Of a DNA stretch of 64,000 nt, positions 37,808 through 47,769 are shown one piece after another. The notes below the pieces were generated by a model. It saw only the letters and a program-made list of their open reading frames with translations. It ran no database searches and had not been told where the DNA came from. Positions within the stretch are counted from its first letter, which is position 1; the number at the start of each line of letters is the position of its first letter. The DNA comes from an uncultured Cyclobacteriaceae bacterium. GTDB taxonomy: Bacteria > Bacteroidota > Bacteroidia > Cytophagales > Cyclobacteriaceae. The translations under genes and the position numbers were made by a program. The DNA lies in contig CALSPM010000005.1 of assembly GCA_943788235.1 (NCBI GenBank), forward strand, positions 520,001-584,000, read 5' to 3'.

Positions 37808-39820
37808 ATGAACCCTGTAATGAATGATTTTCAGATAGAGATAAGACAAGGACTCCCCGAGAAACTGCCTCCAGTCGCCATTTTAGATTCCGGTTTGAGT
37901 CATGCTCCGAGGCGAAAGGATATTTTATCAGAGACTGAAAAAAAACTGGCTTTACGAAATGCGTTGAGGTATTTTCCTTCCATATGGCATGAGATACTGA
38001 TCAAAGAATTTCAACAAGAATTGAATGAATATGGTAGGATCTACATGTACCGTTTCATGCCTACATATATAATGTTCGCGCGACCGATTGGGGATTATCC
38101 TGCTCAGTCCGTCCATGCAGCTGCCATTATGCATATGATTCAAAATAATTTGGATCCAGCGGTGGCTCAACACCCTCAGGAATTAATTACCTACGGTGGA
38201 AATGGGGCGGTCTTTCAAAATTGGGCCCAATACTTGCTCACCATGCAATATCTATGTGAGATGACAGATATACAGTCACTGCACATGTATTCTGGGCATC
38301 CTATGGGCCTATTTCCTTCTTCAAAAGACGCCCCAAGAGTTGTGGTGACCAATGGAATGATGGTGCCGAATTATTCAAAGTCAGAGGATTTGGAAAAGTT
38401 TAATGCATTAGGGGTTACTCAGTATGGGCAGATGACTGCGGGTTCTTATATGTATATCGGTCCACAAGGAATCGTTCATGGGACTGCACTAACGGTGATT
38501 AATGGCTTTAGAAAGATTTTAAATAGAGACGAAACACCTGCAGGCAAACTTTTTTTAACGGCAGGATTGGGAGGAATGAGTGGGGCTCAGCCCAAAGCAG
38601 GATGTATTGCGGGCTGTTTGACCGTTTGCGCTGAGATAAACCCTGTAGCGGCCAAGAAAAGGTACGCACAAGGTTGGGTAGATGAAATCACCTATAAAAT
38701 AGAGAGGTTGGTTGCCCGTGTCAAGAAAGCTAAAGAAAATAAAGAAGTCGTTTCCATCGCTTATGTAGGCAATATCGTGGAAGTTTGGGAGCAGTTTTAT
38801 GAAAACGGAATTAGGGTTGAAATGGGCTCTGATCAGACTTCGTTGCATAATCCGTGGTCGGGGGGCTATTATCCTGTTGATTTGACGTTTGATGCATCCA
38901 ACGAATTGATCAAGAACGATCCTGAATTATTTAAAACTAAAGTTCAAGAGTCCTTGAGAAGGCATGCAAAAGCCATCAATAAGCATGTGTTGAAGGGGAC
39001 TTACTTTTTCGATTATGGCAACGCTTTTCTTTTAGAAGCATCAAGGGCTGGTGGGGATGTGTTAAATGAAGAGGGAACCGATTTCAAATTTCGATCATAT
39101 GTTCAGGATATATTAGGTCCTATGTGTTTTGATTATGGTTTTGGTCCCTTTAGATGGATTTGCACTTCTGCAGATCCACAGGATTTAGTGAAAACAGATG
39201 AGCTGGCTTTACAAACGATGGCGTCGCTTAAGAAAGAGGCACCTATAGAAATAGCGCAGCAAATGGAGGACAATATCACTTGGATAAAAGAAGCCCAAAA
39301 CAATAAATTAGTGGTAGGCTCACAAGCAAGAATCTTATATGCTGACGCCGTAGGTCGCATAGCAATTGCCAAAGCATTTAACGATGCCCTAGCCGCGGGT
39401 GATTTGTTGGCGCCTGTAGTTTTGGGCCGTGACCATCATGATGTGAGCGGAACAGATTCTCCTTACCGAGAGACCAGTAATATATATGATGGCAGTCAAT
39501 TCACTGCGGATATGGCCATTCAAAACGTCATCGGAGATAGTTTTAGAGGCGCCACCTGGGTTTCCATCCATAATGGAGGAGGTGTGGGATGGGGTGAAGT
39601 AATTAATGGAGGATTTGGATTGGTCTTGGATGGGAGTAAGGAAGCGGAGCAAAAGTTGAAGAATATGCTGTTTTTTGATGTCAATAATGGGATTGCAAGG
39701 AGGGGTTGGGCACGAAACAAGGAAGCAATTTTTGCCATAAAAAGGGCAATGAATCAAAATAAGTCCTTAAAAATAACACTTCCCAATCAAGTAAATGATG
39801 CATTAATCGATGGATTATAA
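37808..39820 (+). CDS. hutU: urocanate hydratase
   Basis: A 670-residue protein of the longer urocanase form; E. coli-type relatives are near 560. Motifs include ITYGGNGAVFQNWAQY, GQMTAGSYMYIGPQGIVHGT, the NAD-binding GLGGMSGAQPKAG, EMGSDQTSLHNPWSGGYYP and the C-terminal HNGGGVGWGEVINGGFGLVL. It hydrates urocanate to imidazolonepropionate, the second step of histidine breakdown. The first-step gene hutH faces it on the other strand with 20 bases between stops. hutI and hutG are not in the window. Confidence 0.95.
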   Translation: MNPVMNDFQIEIRQGLPEKLPPVAILDSGLSHAPRRKDILSETEKKLALRNALRYFPSIWHEILIKEFQQELNEYGRIYMYRFMPTYIMFARPIGDYPAQSVHAAAIMHMIQNNLDPAVAQHPQELITYGGNGAVFQNWAQYLLTMQYLCEMTDIQSLHMYSGHPMGLFPSSKDAPRVVVTNGMMVPNYSKSEDLEKFNALGVTQYGQMTAGSYMYIGPQGIVHGTALTVINGFRKILNRDETPAGKLFLTAGLGGMSGAQPKAGCIAGCLTVCAEINPVAAKKRYAQGWVDEITYKIERLVARVKKAKENKEVVSIAYVGNIVEVWEQFYENGIRVEMGSDQTSLHNPWSGGYYPVDLTFDASNELIKNDPELFKTKVQESLRRHAKAINKHVLKGTYFFDYGNAFLLEASRAGGDVLNEEGTDFKFRSYVQDILGPMCFDYGFGPFRWICTSADPQDLVKTDELALQTMASLKKEAPIEIAQQMEDNITWIKEAQNNKLVVGSQARILYADAVGRIAIAKAFNDALAAGDLLAPVVLGRDHHDVSGTDSPYRETSNIYDGSQFTADMAIQNVIGDSFRGATWVSIHNGGGVGWGEVINGGFGLVLDGSKEAEQKLKNMLFFDVNNGIARRGWARNKEAIFAIKRAMNQNKSLKITLPNQVNDALIDGL

Positions 39821-39840
39821 TGATAGATATAGGCAAGTAT

Positions 39841-41391
39841 CTACCCAACAGTTCTGCCCAGATCGATGTGGTGTGCTTGTGCCGTGTCATTCGCTTTTTT
39901 AACCAAAGCCCCTGATGAAATCAATTCATGAGCGAGTTTAATGTCCTCGGAAAAAATGCGATCTTCCTCTGCATGATTAATTTTAGTTCTTATTAATTCA
40001 TGACAATGGTCCAATACCAAGCCTGATTTTAAGGGCTTATGATAGTCAAAAGCTTGCGCGGCACAGATCAGTTCTATGGCTAGTATATGTTCTAAATTAT
40101 CAATAATGGTATTGAGTTTTCGCCCACTGATAGATCCCATACTGACATGATCCTCTTGTCCCAGGGAGGTAGGAATACTGTCTGCACTTGCAGGCCAACA
40201 CAATCCTTTATTTTCACTTGCCAGCGCGGCTGAGGTGTATTGTGGAATCATAAATCCAGAATTGATTCCTGTATTTTTCATCAACAAACGGGGTAAGCCC
40301 GCCGTTTTCCCTTCCAAAAGAAGGTAAGTTCTTCGGTCCGAAATATTTCCTATTTCGGCAGCTGCTAAACCTGCATAATCTAGGGGCATCGCTAGCAATT
40401 GGCCATGAAAATTACCCCCACTGATAGATGTTTGGGCATTTAATATAATAGGATTATCCGTAACAGAATTTAATTCGGTGATTACTAATTCATTTAAATG
40501 GGACCAAGCATTTCTTGAGGCTCCATGTACTTGTGGAATGCATCTTAAAGAATAAGGATCTTGTACACGGTCACAATCTTCATGGGAGGCGACCATTTCA
40601 GAACCGCTAAGTAAGGTGTTCATTCGAGCAGCGACGAGCTGAGACCCCTCAAAAGGCCTCAGCTCATGTAGTTCTCTTGTGAAAGGGGAGATAGAACCTA
40701 ATAAACCCTCTAAGGACATGGCACCTACAATATCGGCAGCCTCTAGGCAATTATACAAACGGCTGAGCCCTAGTACGGCATAAGACAAGATGAATTGGGT
40801 ACCATTGATCAATGCCAATCCCTCCTTTGCTCCCAGAGGTAATGGATCTAAATGATGTAGGGTATGCATTTTAGCAGCTGACATGATTTTCCCATCCACC
40901 TTGACTTTCCCCAATCCTATGATGGGAAGGAATAGATGTGCCAAGGGAGCCAAATCGCCTGAAGCCCCGACAGATCCTTGGGAGGGGACTTCAGGGATGA
41001 TTTCGTATTGAATAAAGAATACGATGCGTTCAAGCACTTCCAAAGAAATGCCAGAATAGCCCATACTTAGTGCATGTACTTTTGTGATGAGCATTAATTT
41101 TGTGATGAGATCGGGCACGATCAGACCGACTCCAACACTGTGGCTTTTTAAAATATTTTTTTGAAGTAATTTGATTTGTTCTTTTGAAATTCGAGTGTCA
41201 CAAAGAGGGCCAAATCCGGTATTTATCCCATAAACTGTATGCTCGCTGTGGGCTATGTCCAATGTGTTTTTTCTACTTTCCTGAATGTTAGCCTTAGCAC
41301 GTTTTCCAATTTCACAAGTGAGTTTGTTAGTTGCGATTTGAAGAGCCAAATGGGGGGTGAGGTGATCTTCTCCAAAATAAAATATTTTCAT
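39841..41391 (-). CDS. hutH: histidine ammonia-lyase
   Basis: A 516-residue enzyme when started at MKIFYFGEDHLT, which matches the family start; the frame extends 26 codons further without similarity. The ASG triplet that forms the MIO cofactor is at residues 143-145 in GSVGASGDLAPLAH, and YGINTGFGPL and FHGQLLAMPLDYA are also standard. It removes ammonia from histidine to give urocanate for HutU. The gene lies 16 bases after the TPR membrane protein gene on the same strand and may be cotranscribed with it. Confidence 0.95.
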   Translation of the reverse strand: MKIFYFGEDHLTPHLALQIATNKLTCEIGKRAKANIQESRKNTLDIAHSEHTVYGINTGFGPLCDTRISKEQIKLLQKNILKSHSVGVGLIVPDLITKLMLITKVHALSMGYSGISLEVLERIVFFIQYEIIPEVPSQGSVGASGDLAPLAHLFLPIIGLGKVKVDGKIMSAAKMHTLHHLDPLPLGAKEGLALINGTQFILSYAVLGLSRLYNCLEAADIVGAMSLEGLLGSISPFTRELHELRPFEGSQLVAARMNTLLSGSEMVASHEDCDRVQDPYSLRCIPQVHGASRNAWSHLNELVITELNSVTDNPIILNAQTSISGGNFHGQLLAMPLDYAGLAAAEIGNISDRRTYLLLEGKTAGLPRLLMKNTGINSGFMIPQYTSAALASENKGLCWPASADSIPTSLGQEDHVSMGSISGRKLNTIIDNLEHILAIELICAAQAFDYHKPLKSGLVLDHCHELIRTKINHAEEDRIFSEDIKLAHELISSGALVKKANDTAQAHHIDLGRTVG

Positions 41392-41407
41392 ATGGTACAT
41401 TTTAATA

Positions 41408-44185
41408 TCATTTCCAGGCGCCTGCTTGTGATTTTCTCTGCTGCTGCGCATCATAATAACGTATAGCAAAAGTATTCATTTCCTGGGGAGAAAGGAGTTC
41501 TATGAGACGCATGTAGCCACTATCAGCATATTCTGGTAATCCTATTTTTAAAGAGGTAAAACAATAAGCTTTTAAGAGGGGAACGGAGTAAGGATTAATT
41601 TCTATGGCCTCGACTAGTAAGTTGTACATTGAATCTAAGTCCGTATTGGCTTCATTTACTCTATTTATTATGCCTAGTTCGTCAAAAGCATTCTCAGTTA
41701 TGTTGGGCTCTCTAGTGTGAGGAAAAAGATCATTTTTAAGTATTTTTTTGCTAGCATCGGGAAGTGATGACAAAAGATCTTTAAGAATTCCTTCAATTTC
41801 ATCTTGGCGACCTGCAGAGATCAACTGTTGCATATATTTTTTCCATATTGTCTTTAAATCAAGGGGACTGAATGAAGACAAGAGGGAGGTATTAGCCCAT
41901 TCAAAAGCCTCGGGGCGATAATAAAAATAGGCAATACTTTCATCATTTTGACCTATGATGATTGGATCAATGAGTGCGCCGAGGGCGTATTGTCCACTGT
42001 CTTTTTTCATCAAGATATCTAAAGATGATTTGGCCAAGGACCAGTTTTGGCTTTCCAGAGCGGCGATCATGAGGTTGTGATCACTGTTTAAATTACCATA
42101 TCTTTTTGATTTTGTGAATAGTTCAATAGCTAATTTAGGAGCGGAGTTTTGTAATGCCATTTTTCCCAGCATTTCTAAAACGACTCCTTTTTCTGTACTA
42201 TTTGAAAGCGTCATCAATACATCTAGCTTCCTAAATGCCTGGTTAATGTATCCCGTTCGGTACAATCCTAAGGCTTGAGATTCTAAAATAGCTCGGTTCC
42301 AATCACCTGATTTGATGGTCCGTAAGAGAGTATCAGAGGTTAGGTGTAAAGCAGTATGGTCGCCCATCAAATTGGCATTGATCAAGAGCGAAAGGGAGTG
42401 TAGATTTAGAGGAGTGAATAGAAGTGGTTCTAGTTGAGGATCGAAGGACTGGCCGGCTTTCAGTTTTCCACCCAGCATATTGGTCTTGAGCGGAAGTGAG
42501 GCAGCGTCATAGATTGCTTGATCCCATTCATAGAGATTCATAAAAGACTTATTGACTTCGATGGCTTGGTTCCATTGATCTGTCGTTCCGGCTTCATTAA
42601 TAATTTTTCTTGCAGATTTTATATTACCGGTATTAAAATATTGAATGGCTAAATTATTACGGATTTCTGCAGACTTTGGGAAGTCAGCGAGCCCTTCGTT
42701 GAGCAGACTAAGAGAACGGGCAGGCTCGTCATTTTTATTGTAAGCTTGTGCTGCGTTGAGGTAAGCGAAGGGCGTTTCATTTTTTTTAGTGGCTCGGTAA
42801 AAGCGATAAACATATTCTTCAAAGTCATTTTTCTGAGCATAATATTTTGCCAAGCGATAATTAGAATAATGATTGTCCCAGGCAAAAACATTCCCTTGTT
42901 CGTAATAAGCTACAGCTAAGGGTAAATTACCTACCGCTTGATGGAAGTTACCCATATAATTATACTCAGCAGCGACCAGTTTTTTATAAGGACCTTTATT
43001 GGCAATGAGAAAAAATGCCAGTAATACGATCAGCCCTCCTAATTTTGACGAGACATAAGGAAAATTTCGATCTATGTACACAATCTTATAGACTTGCATG
43101 CCCCTAACTAAAGGATCAATAAAGTTAAAAATGAGGTAAAGGATAAACATAAACCCAAATCCGAGGTGAGCATATAGAATCAGATAACTCATACCATCGT
43201 GGGTAGGATCATTGCCATGGGTCAAGCCCAAATTCAAATAGCTTAAAGCGATACAGCCGAGTAAAAAGAAAAGCCAAGTAATATCGAATTCGCGTTGTAA
43301 TATTTTGTTCAGAATAATCTGCTTGTAAGGAATGGTTACGATACCAATCATGGCCGAACAAATCAAAAGATAAAGAGGATTGATAACATCAAAATTAAAA
43401 TGTAATAGCCCCGCTTGAGTAGCCCAATACAAGCCCAATCCTCCCAGATAAAGGACGCTGAAGGAGATCAAATGCTTCAGGTTATTGGCGGATCCTCTGG
43501 TTTGGGTCAGAATATATACCAGCGCGAAAAGAATCTCTTCGGCAATAAAACATATGAATATAAATGTCAGGCTAGCAACACCCAGATGAGAGCCCGCTAT
43601 GAATCCTTCCAGAAACTGAGGGTTTTCATTTACACAAAGGGCAAGAAAGCTTACAGTAATCAGGACAATAATCAACCATTTTTTCAAGAAGGACGGCTTC
43701 GGGTTAAAGGCATGAAAATAGTAGGTCGGCCCAAGACATATCAAAACCCAAATTAAGGTCATCCATTTATCACCCAACTGAGCACCAAAAACACCTATAG
43801 AATCCAGATCTATATAATTGATAAACAAGAAGCTCATCCCTACAAAAACAATAAATCCAATTTTTTTTAGGTAGGTACTAAAGGCTAAAAGGCCACAAAA
43901 AAAAATCCAAATAAGGAGATTTAAGGCCCAGCTAATTATTAGAGGAGTTTCAATATTACCCCCTTGAAAGGACTCATTTATAAAATAGATATAAGAGGAA
44001 AGAGTAAAATCAAACGGTCCTTTATTGAAAGTGAGGTAATCAAACGGTTCCTTTTCAAGTGTGCTGGTAACTTCCCAGTTGAGGTATAGGTCGGCACCTA
44101 TATAATTGAATGCGATGAGCATTACAATTAAGCTAATATAGATGCCTAGCAGTATTTTGGATAGGCTATTGAATTGAGGCATCAT
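41408..44185 (-). CDS. large membrane protein with C-terminal TPR domain, unknown function
   Basis: A 925-residue protein I do not recognise. The first 410 residues contain about ten to twelve hydrophobic segments. From about residue 440 onward are TPR-like helical repeats, for example AVAYYEQGNVFAWDNHYSNY and YLNAAQAYNKNDEPARSLSL. The hydrophobic half resembles no transporter I know. The soluble half may face the periplasm and bind partners. It lies between gatC (11 bases upstream) and hutH (downstream), an ordinary gene run that gives no clue to its role. Confidence 0.8.
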   Translation of the reverse strand: MMPQFNSLSKILLGIYISLIVMLIAFNYIGADLYLNWEVTSTLEKEPFDYLTFNKGPFDFTLSSYIYFINESFQGGNIETPLIISWALNLLIWIFFCGLLAFSTYLKKIGFIVFVGMSFLFINYIDLDSIGVFGAQLGDKWMTLIWVLICLGPTYYFHAFNPKPSFLKKWLIIVLITVSFLALCVNENPQFLEGFIAGSHLGVASLTFIFICFIAEEILFALVYILTQTRGSANNLKHLISFSVLYLGGLGLYWATQAGLLHFNFDVINPLYLLICSAMIGIVTIPYKQIILNKILQREFDITWLFFLLGCIALSYLNLGLTHGNDPTHDGMSYLILYAHLGFGFMFILYLIFNFIDPLVRGMQVYKIVYIDRNFPYVSSKLGGLIVLLAFFLIANKGPYKKLVAAEYNYMGNFHQAVGNLPLAVAYYEQGNVFAWDNHYSNYRLAKYYAQKNDFEEYVYRFYRATKKNETPFAYLNAAQAYNKNDEPARSLSLLNEGLADFPKSAEIRNNLAIQYFNTGNIKSARKIINEAGTTDQWNQAIEVNKSFMNLYEWDQAIYDAASLPLKTNMLGGKLKAGQSFDPQLEPLLFTPLNLHSLSLLINANLMGDHTALHLTSDTLLRTIKSGDWNRAILESQALGLYRTGYINQAFRKLDVLMTLSNSTEKGVVLEMLGKMALQNSAPKLAIELFTKSKRYGNLNSDHNLMIAALESQNWSLAKSSLDILMKKDSGQYALGALIDPIIIGQNDESIAYFYYRPEAFEWANTSLLSSFSPLDLKTIWKKYMQQLISAGRQDEIEGILKDLLSSLPDASKKILKNDLFPHTREPNITENAFDELGIINRVNEANTDLDSMYNLLVEAIEINPYSVPLLKAYCFTSLKIGLPEYADSGYMRLIELLSPQEMNTFAIRYYDAQQQRKSQAGAWK

Positions 44186-44195
44186 GTTGCAATTT

Positions 44196-44483
44196 TCAGT
44201 CTAAAACTTTGGGAACTTTGAAAAAGCCATCTTGGTGGTCGGGAGCATTTCTCAGCAATGCCTCGTGGGTCAGTTCGTTTTTGGGTTCGTCAGGTCTGAA
44301 AATGTTTAATTCAAAAGACATATGGGTGAGAGGTTCAATGCCACTGGTGTCTAGTTCGTCTAGTTTTTTTACCCAAGAGATAATGCGCTTCATGTCTGCG
44401 ATGAGCGCAGCTTCTTTATCTGGTGCTACCTCTAATCGAGCTAAATGGGCAAGCTTTTGAATGGTTTCTTTGTCAATATTCAT
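44196..44483 (-). CDS. gatC: Asp/Glu-tRNA amidotransferase subunit C
   Basis: A 95-residue GatC. IQKLAHLARLEV at the start and the C-terminal LRNAPDHQDGFFKVPKVLD are the family hallmarks. It stabilises GatA and GatB in the transamidosome that makes Gln-tRNA(Gln) or Asn-tRNA(Asn). Its partner gatA is at 22383. It lies between the acyltransferase and the TPR membrane protein genes. Confidence 0.94.
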   Translation of the reverse strand: MNIDKETIQKLAHLARLEVAPDKEAALIADMKRIISWVKKLDELDTSGIEPLTHMSFELNIFRPDEPKNELTHEALLRNAPDHQDGFFKVPKVLD

Positions 44484-44501
44484 AATACATCTTCTTCAAA
44501 T

Positions 44502-45239
44502 TTAGATAAAATCTTGCTTCGAATTTAACTCAGATTGGATTATATCAAATACTTTCTTTTTTAAGGCTTTAATTTCTACTTCATCTTGGGGCGTAGGTAG
44601 GATTGGAGGATGTAATACGATGCGCATTTTACCCGGTAAAATACTAAATTCAGGTTTATCGGGCTGAATTTTATGATTGTCATGGAAGGTGACTGGAATG
44701 ATGGGAATTTGCTTTTCAATTGCAAGTCTGAAGGCCCCATCATGAAAAGGAGTCATTTGAGGAGGATTTTTTGTTTTAATGCCTCCTTCAGGAAAAAAAC
44801 TAAGCCCATAACCCATATCAAGGGCTTTACGAGCTTGAAGTATGCTTTTTCCTCGACTTTTTGAGTTAGACCGATTGACGGGGATGTGAATTTTTCTAAA
44901 CATATAACCAAAAAAGGGGACAGTAGCAATAGAACTTTTCCCAATAAACTTGGTATAAATGGGGATTCGTGCGATGGCTGGAATGTCTAAATATGAAAAA
45001 TGGTTGGCACACAAGATATATTGTTGGTTTTTGACTAAATCGAATTGAATATCAAACTTCACATTTAAAAAAATGAGTGGGAAATAGAGCCGTGCCCAGA
45101 GATAATCCACTTGCAGGGCTAGGCCGTGCCATCTTTCATTTTGAGCGCTTAAAAAAAATAAAGGAAAAAAGAGTGAAAAGGTAAGCATGAATAAAAATGC
45201 TGCATAAAGAGTGAAGAGTCTAGCGATATTTTTTTTCAT
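44502..45239 (-). CDS. 1-acyl-sn-glycerol-3-phosphate acyltransferase (PlsC-like)
   Basis: A 245-residue membrane-associated acyltransferase. A hydrophobic N-terminus (residues about 8-30) is followed by the HX4D motif NHFSYLD near residue 78 and the acceptor-binding FPEGG near 152. It adds the second acyl chain to lysophosphatidate in phospholipid synthesis; other lysophospholipid or ornithine-lipid acceptors are possible for this family. It begins a minus-strand run with gatC. Confidence 0.88.
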   Translation of the reverse strand: MKKNIARLFTLYAAFLFMLTFSLFFPLFFLSAQNERWHGLALQVDYLWARLYFPLIFLNVKFDIQFDLVKNQQYILCANHFSYLDIPAIARIPIYTKFIGKSSIATVPFFGYMFRKIHIPVNRSNSKSRGKSILQARKALDMGYGLSFFPEGGIKTKNPPQMTPFHDGAFRLAIEKQIPIIPVTFHDNHKIQPDKPEFSILPGKMRIVLHPPILPTPQDEVEIKALKKKVFDIIQSELNSKQDFI

Positions 45240-45266
45240 AATGATCAGAACATTAGAGAATCAACT

Positions 45267-45274
45267 CAAAGATA
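45267..45274 (-). promoter_or_regulatory. candidate -7 box for the plsC-gatC run
   Basis: On the minus strand TATCTTTG matches TAnnTTTG exactly, 27 bases before the acyltransferase ATG. No TTTG at 19-20 bases upstream; the nearest is 12 away. Confidence 0.4.
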
Positions 45275-45420
45275 TATTTCCTATGACAAAATTGAGGCCT
45301 GTTTGGGTTAAGAACTTAGTAAAACTGTGATTAATGTAATAGGATCTGAGGACAATGGATGGTAGATATTGGTCTCTGAAATAATGAACCCATGACAATT
45401 ATTAATCAGATTATTACCTA

Positions 45421-45448
45421 TTGAGGTTGAATGATGACTATAAATTTG
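45421..45448 (+). promoter_or_regulatory. candidate promoter for the ABC transporter genes
   Basis: TTG at 45421-45423, then 17 bases, then TAAATTTG at 45441-45448, matching the Bacteroidota -33/-7 pattern with slightly short spacing. The leader to the TTG start codon would be about 80 bases. The rest of the 295-base gap 45240-45534 is AT-rich with a ten-A run directly before the start, and I see nothing else in it. Confidence 0.45.
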
Positions 45449-45534
45449 CTAGTAGTTTTACATCCATTATCTTTAAATTTCAATAGTAGAATGGAAGTCA
45501 TCGAATCTATTGAAATAACTAAAAAAAAAAGATT

Positions 45535-46443
45535 TTGGATCTCATTAAAATTGATCACATTAGCAAAGCATACAGTGGACATCCGGCCCTTTCTGATGTC
45601 AGCCTAACCATTCCTGATAAAAGCATTTTTGGGTTATTGGGCCCGAATGGAGCTGGAAAAACGACATTGATTCGTATCATCACCAAGATCATCCAGCAGG
45701 ACCAAGGGAAGGTATTTCTAAATGAGGAAGAGATCACCTATGATCTAGTGAGGAAGATAGGTTATTTGCCAGAGGAGCGGGGACTATATAAGAAGATGAA
45801 GGTAGGCGAGCAACTCATTTACCTCTCTCAATTGAAAGGTCTTTCAAGAACTGAGGCTGTAAAAAGAATCAAAATATGGCTTGAAAAGCTCGATCTGAAG
45901 TCTTGGTGGAATAAGAATGTAGAGGATTTGTCCAAAGGGATGGCTCAAAAGGTACAGTTCATCGCAACGGTAGTCCATGAGCCCAGGTTGCTCATTTTGG
46001 ATGAGCCTTTTTCAGGTTTTGATCCGGTCAATGCAGATTTGGTTAAAAACGAAATATTGGATTTGAGAGATAAAGGGGCAACTATTATTTTTTCTACCCA
46101 TCGGATGGAATCAGTTGAAGAGCTTTGTGACAACATTGCACTGATTAACCAGTCTAAAAAAATATTAGATGGATCGGTTAAGCAAATCAAGGAGGAGCAA
46201 AAGCAAGGACAATATATCATTGATTATACGGGAACTTTGCCAATCAAAGAATCTTTTGATGTGTTGAGTCAAACAGATCTGGAAGGAGATTTAAAGAGGG
46301 CTCATATTAAATTTCATAAGGCATCAAAGCCCAATGACTTGATTACACAACTTATTAGATCGGTACAATTATTTGCCTTTTCAGAGAAAATACCGACCAT
46401 CAATGAAATTTTCATTTCAAAAGTGTCTCCAAGTCATGAATAA
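45535..46443 (+). CDS. ABC transporter ATP-binding protein (NatA-like)
   Basis: A 302-residue ATPase. Walker A is GPNGAGKTT near residue 37, the signature region is VEDLSKGMAQKVQF near 136 (LSKGM in place of LSGGQ), Walker B is LLILDEPFSGFDP near 157, and the switch His is in STHRMESVEE. The extended C-terminal domain is typical of Na+-efflux/drug-export NatA types. The start is TTG, giving MDLIKIDHISK; a stop lies five codons upstream beside an A run. The permease overlaps by 8 bases. Confidence 0.9.
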   Translation: MDLIKIDHISKAYSGHPALSDVSLTIPDKSIFGLLGPNGAGKTTLIRIITKIIQQDQGKVFLNEEEITYDLVRKIGYLPEERGLYKKMKVGEQLIYLSQLKGLSRTEAVKRIKIWLEKLDLKSWWNKNVEDLSKGMAQKVQFIATVVHEPRLLILDEPFSGFDPVNADLVKNEILDLRDKGATIIFSTHRMESVEELCDNIALINQSKKILDGSVKQIKEEQKQGQYIIDYTGTLPIKESFDVLSQTDLEGDLKRAHIKFHKASKPNDLITQLIRSVQLFAFSEKIPTINEIFISKVSPSHE

Positions 46444-47722
46444 AGTTAGCCTGATCATTTTCCGTGAATACTTGACAAGAGTTAAAAAGAAGTCTTTTAT
46501 CATCGCTACTTTTTTAGGGCCCATTTTAATGGGTGCCGTGATGTTTCTACCTACTTATTTTGCCTTAAATACGCAGGGCAATCAATTCTTTCAGGTGATT
46601 GATGAGAGTGGTTTGATGGGAGCCATATTTGTCTCAGATAATGAAGTGAACTATGAATACATTTCGACTAATCTTGACTTAGCTAAAAGTGATTTATTGG
46701 AAAATGATATCGATGGCTTGATTTATATACCTGAATTTGAGCTAAATGAGCCTAAGGGATTTATACTGTATGGAGCTTCTAATCAGAGTATATCAACCCT
46801 TTCATCTATAGAAAATACCCTAGAGTTGCATATCGAATCTTTGCGATTATCGGCCTCTGGTTTGGACAAAGAGGTGATTGAGTCGTTTGAAGCTAATATT
46901 GATTTAAACACCATTAATTTGAGTGATTCCGGTGGAGAACAAGAAAGCAGTTCAGGAGCAGCCACTATCATAGGATACATTGCTTCTTTTATGATCTATA
47001 TGTTTGTTTTTATTTATGGTGCCATGTGTATGCGTGGTGTTATCGAAGAAAAGAGTAGCCGAATCGTAGAGATTGTATTGTCTTCAGTCAAGCCTTTTGA
47101 ACTCATGATGGGTAAAGTTATAGGAATTGCGATGGTGGGGTTGACCCAGTTTGTGCTTTGGATTCTATCGACTGGGGGTATTTCAATATTGATTTCAGTA
47201 CTTATGAGCCCGGTGGCTCTGGAGATGGGAGCTGCAAATAGTGAGATGTCCTCGGAAGTAGATATGATGGCAACTGCCTTATCTGCCTTGGGTGGAATCA
47301 ATATGACTTTGGTATTGTCTGCTTTCTTATTCTATTTCATTGGTGGATATTTACTGTATGGAGCCTTATTTGCTGCGATTGGTTCGGCATCTGAAAGTGA
47401 CGCAGATGCTCAGCAATTTATGCTACCCGTGACGGCGCCACTGATTATCTCCATTATCAGCTTGAGTCTGGTTTTACAGGATCCTCATGGAAGCGTATCT
47501 TTTTGGATGTCCATCATCCCATTTACTTCACCCATTATCATGATGATGCGGATTCCTTTTGGTGTGGCACCTTGGGAATTGATATTGTCCATGCTCATGT
47601 TGATTTTGGGTTTCCTATTTACTCTGTGGATAGCGGGTCGTATTTATCGGGTCGGAATTTTAATGCATGGAACCAAGGTCAACTGGAAAATTTTAGCCAA
47701 ATGGTTTATGACTAGTGACTAA
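46436..47722 (+). CDS. ABC transporter permease (NatB/ABC-2 type)
   Basis: About 428 residues starting at MNKVSLIIFREYLTRVKKKSF, which overlaps the ATPase gene by 8 bases. An N-terminal helix is followed by a large extracytoplasmic domain (residues about 45-185) and five to six C-terminal membrane segments with the GVIEEKSSRIVEIVLSSVKP motif of NatB/ABC-2 exporters. With the preceding ATPase it forms an efflux pump; Na+ or drug export is inferred from family only. Confidence 0.9.
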   Translation: MNKVSLIIFREYLTRVKKKSFIIATFLGPILMGAVMFLPTYFALNTQGNQFFQVIDESGLMGAIFVSDNEVNYEYISTNLDLAKSDLLENDIDGLIYIPEFELNEPKGFILYGASNQSISTLSSIENTLELHIESLRLSASGLDKEVIESFEANIDLNTINLSDSGGEQESSSGAATIIGYIASFMIYMFVFIYGAMCMRGVIEEKSSRIVEIVLSSVKPFELMMGKVIGIAMVGLTQFVLWILSTGGISILISVLMSPVALEMGAANSEMSSEVDMMATALSALGGINMTLVLSAFLFYFIGGYLLYGALFAAIGSASESDADAQQFMLPVTAPLIISIISLSLVLQDPHGSVSFWMSIIPFTSPIIMMMRIPFGVAPWELILSMLMLILGFLFTLWIAGRIYRVGILMHGTKVNWKILAKWFMTSD

Positions 47723-47769
47723 CACATTTCAAGGGCTTTTTTTAGTATCTTAGGCGATAGAATTATCCA

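Noticed and set aside
45240-45534. A hidden small gene before the ABC ATPase
   Set aside because: No open frame with a plausible start and composition; only promoter-like boxes and an A run are visible.
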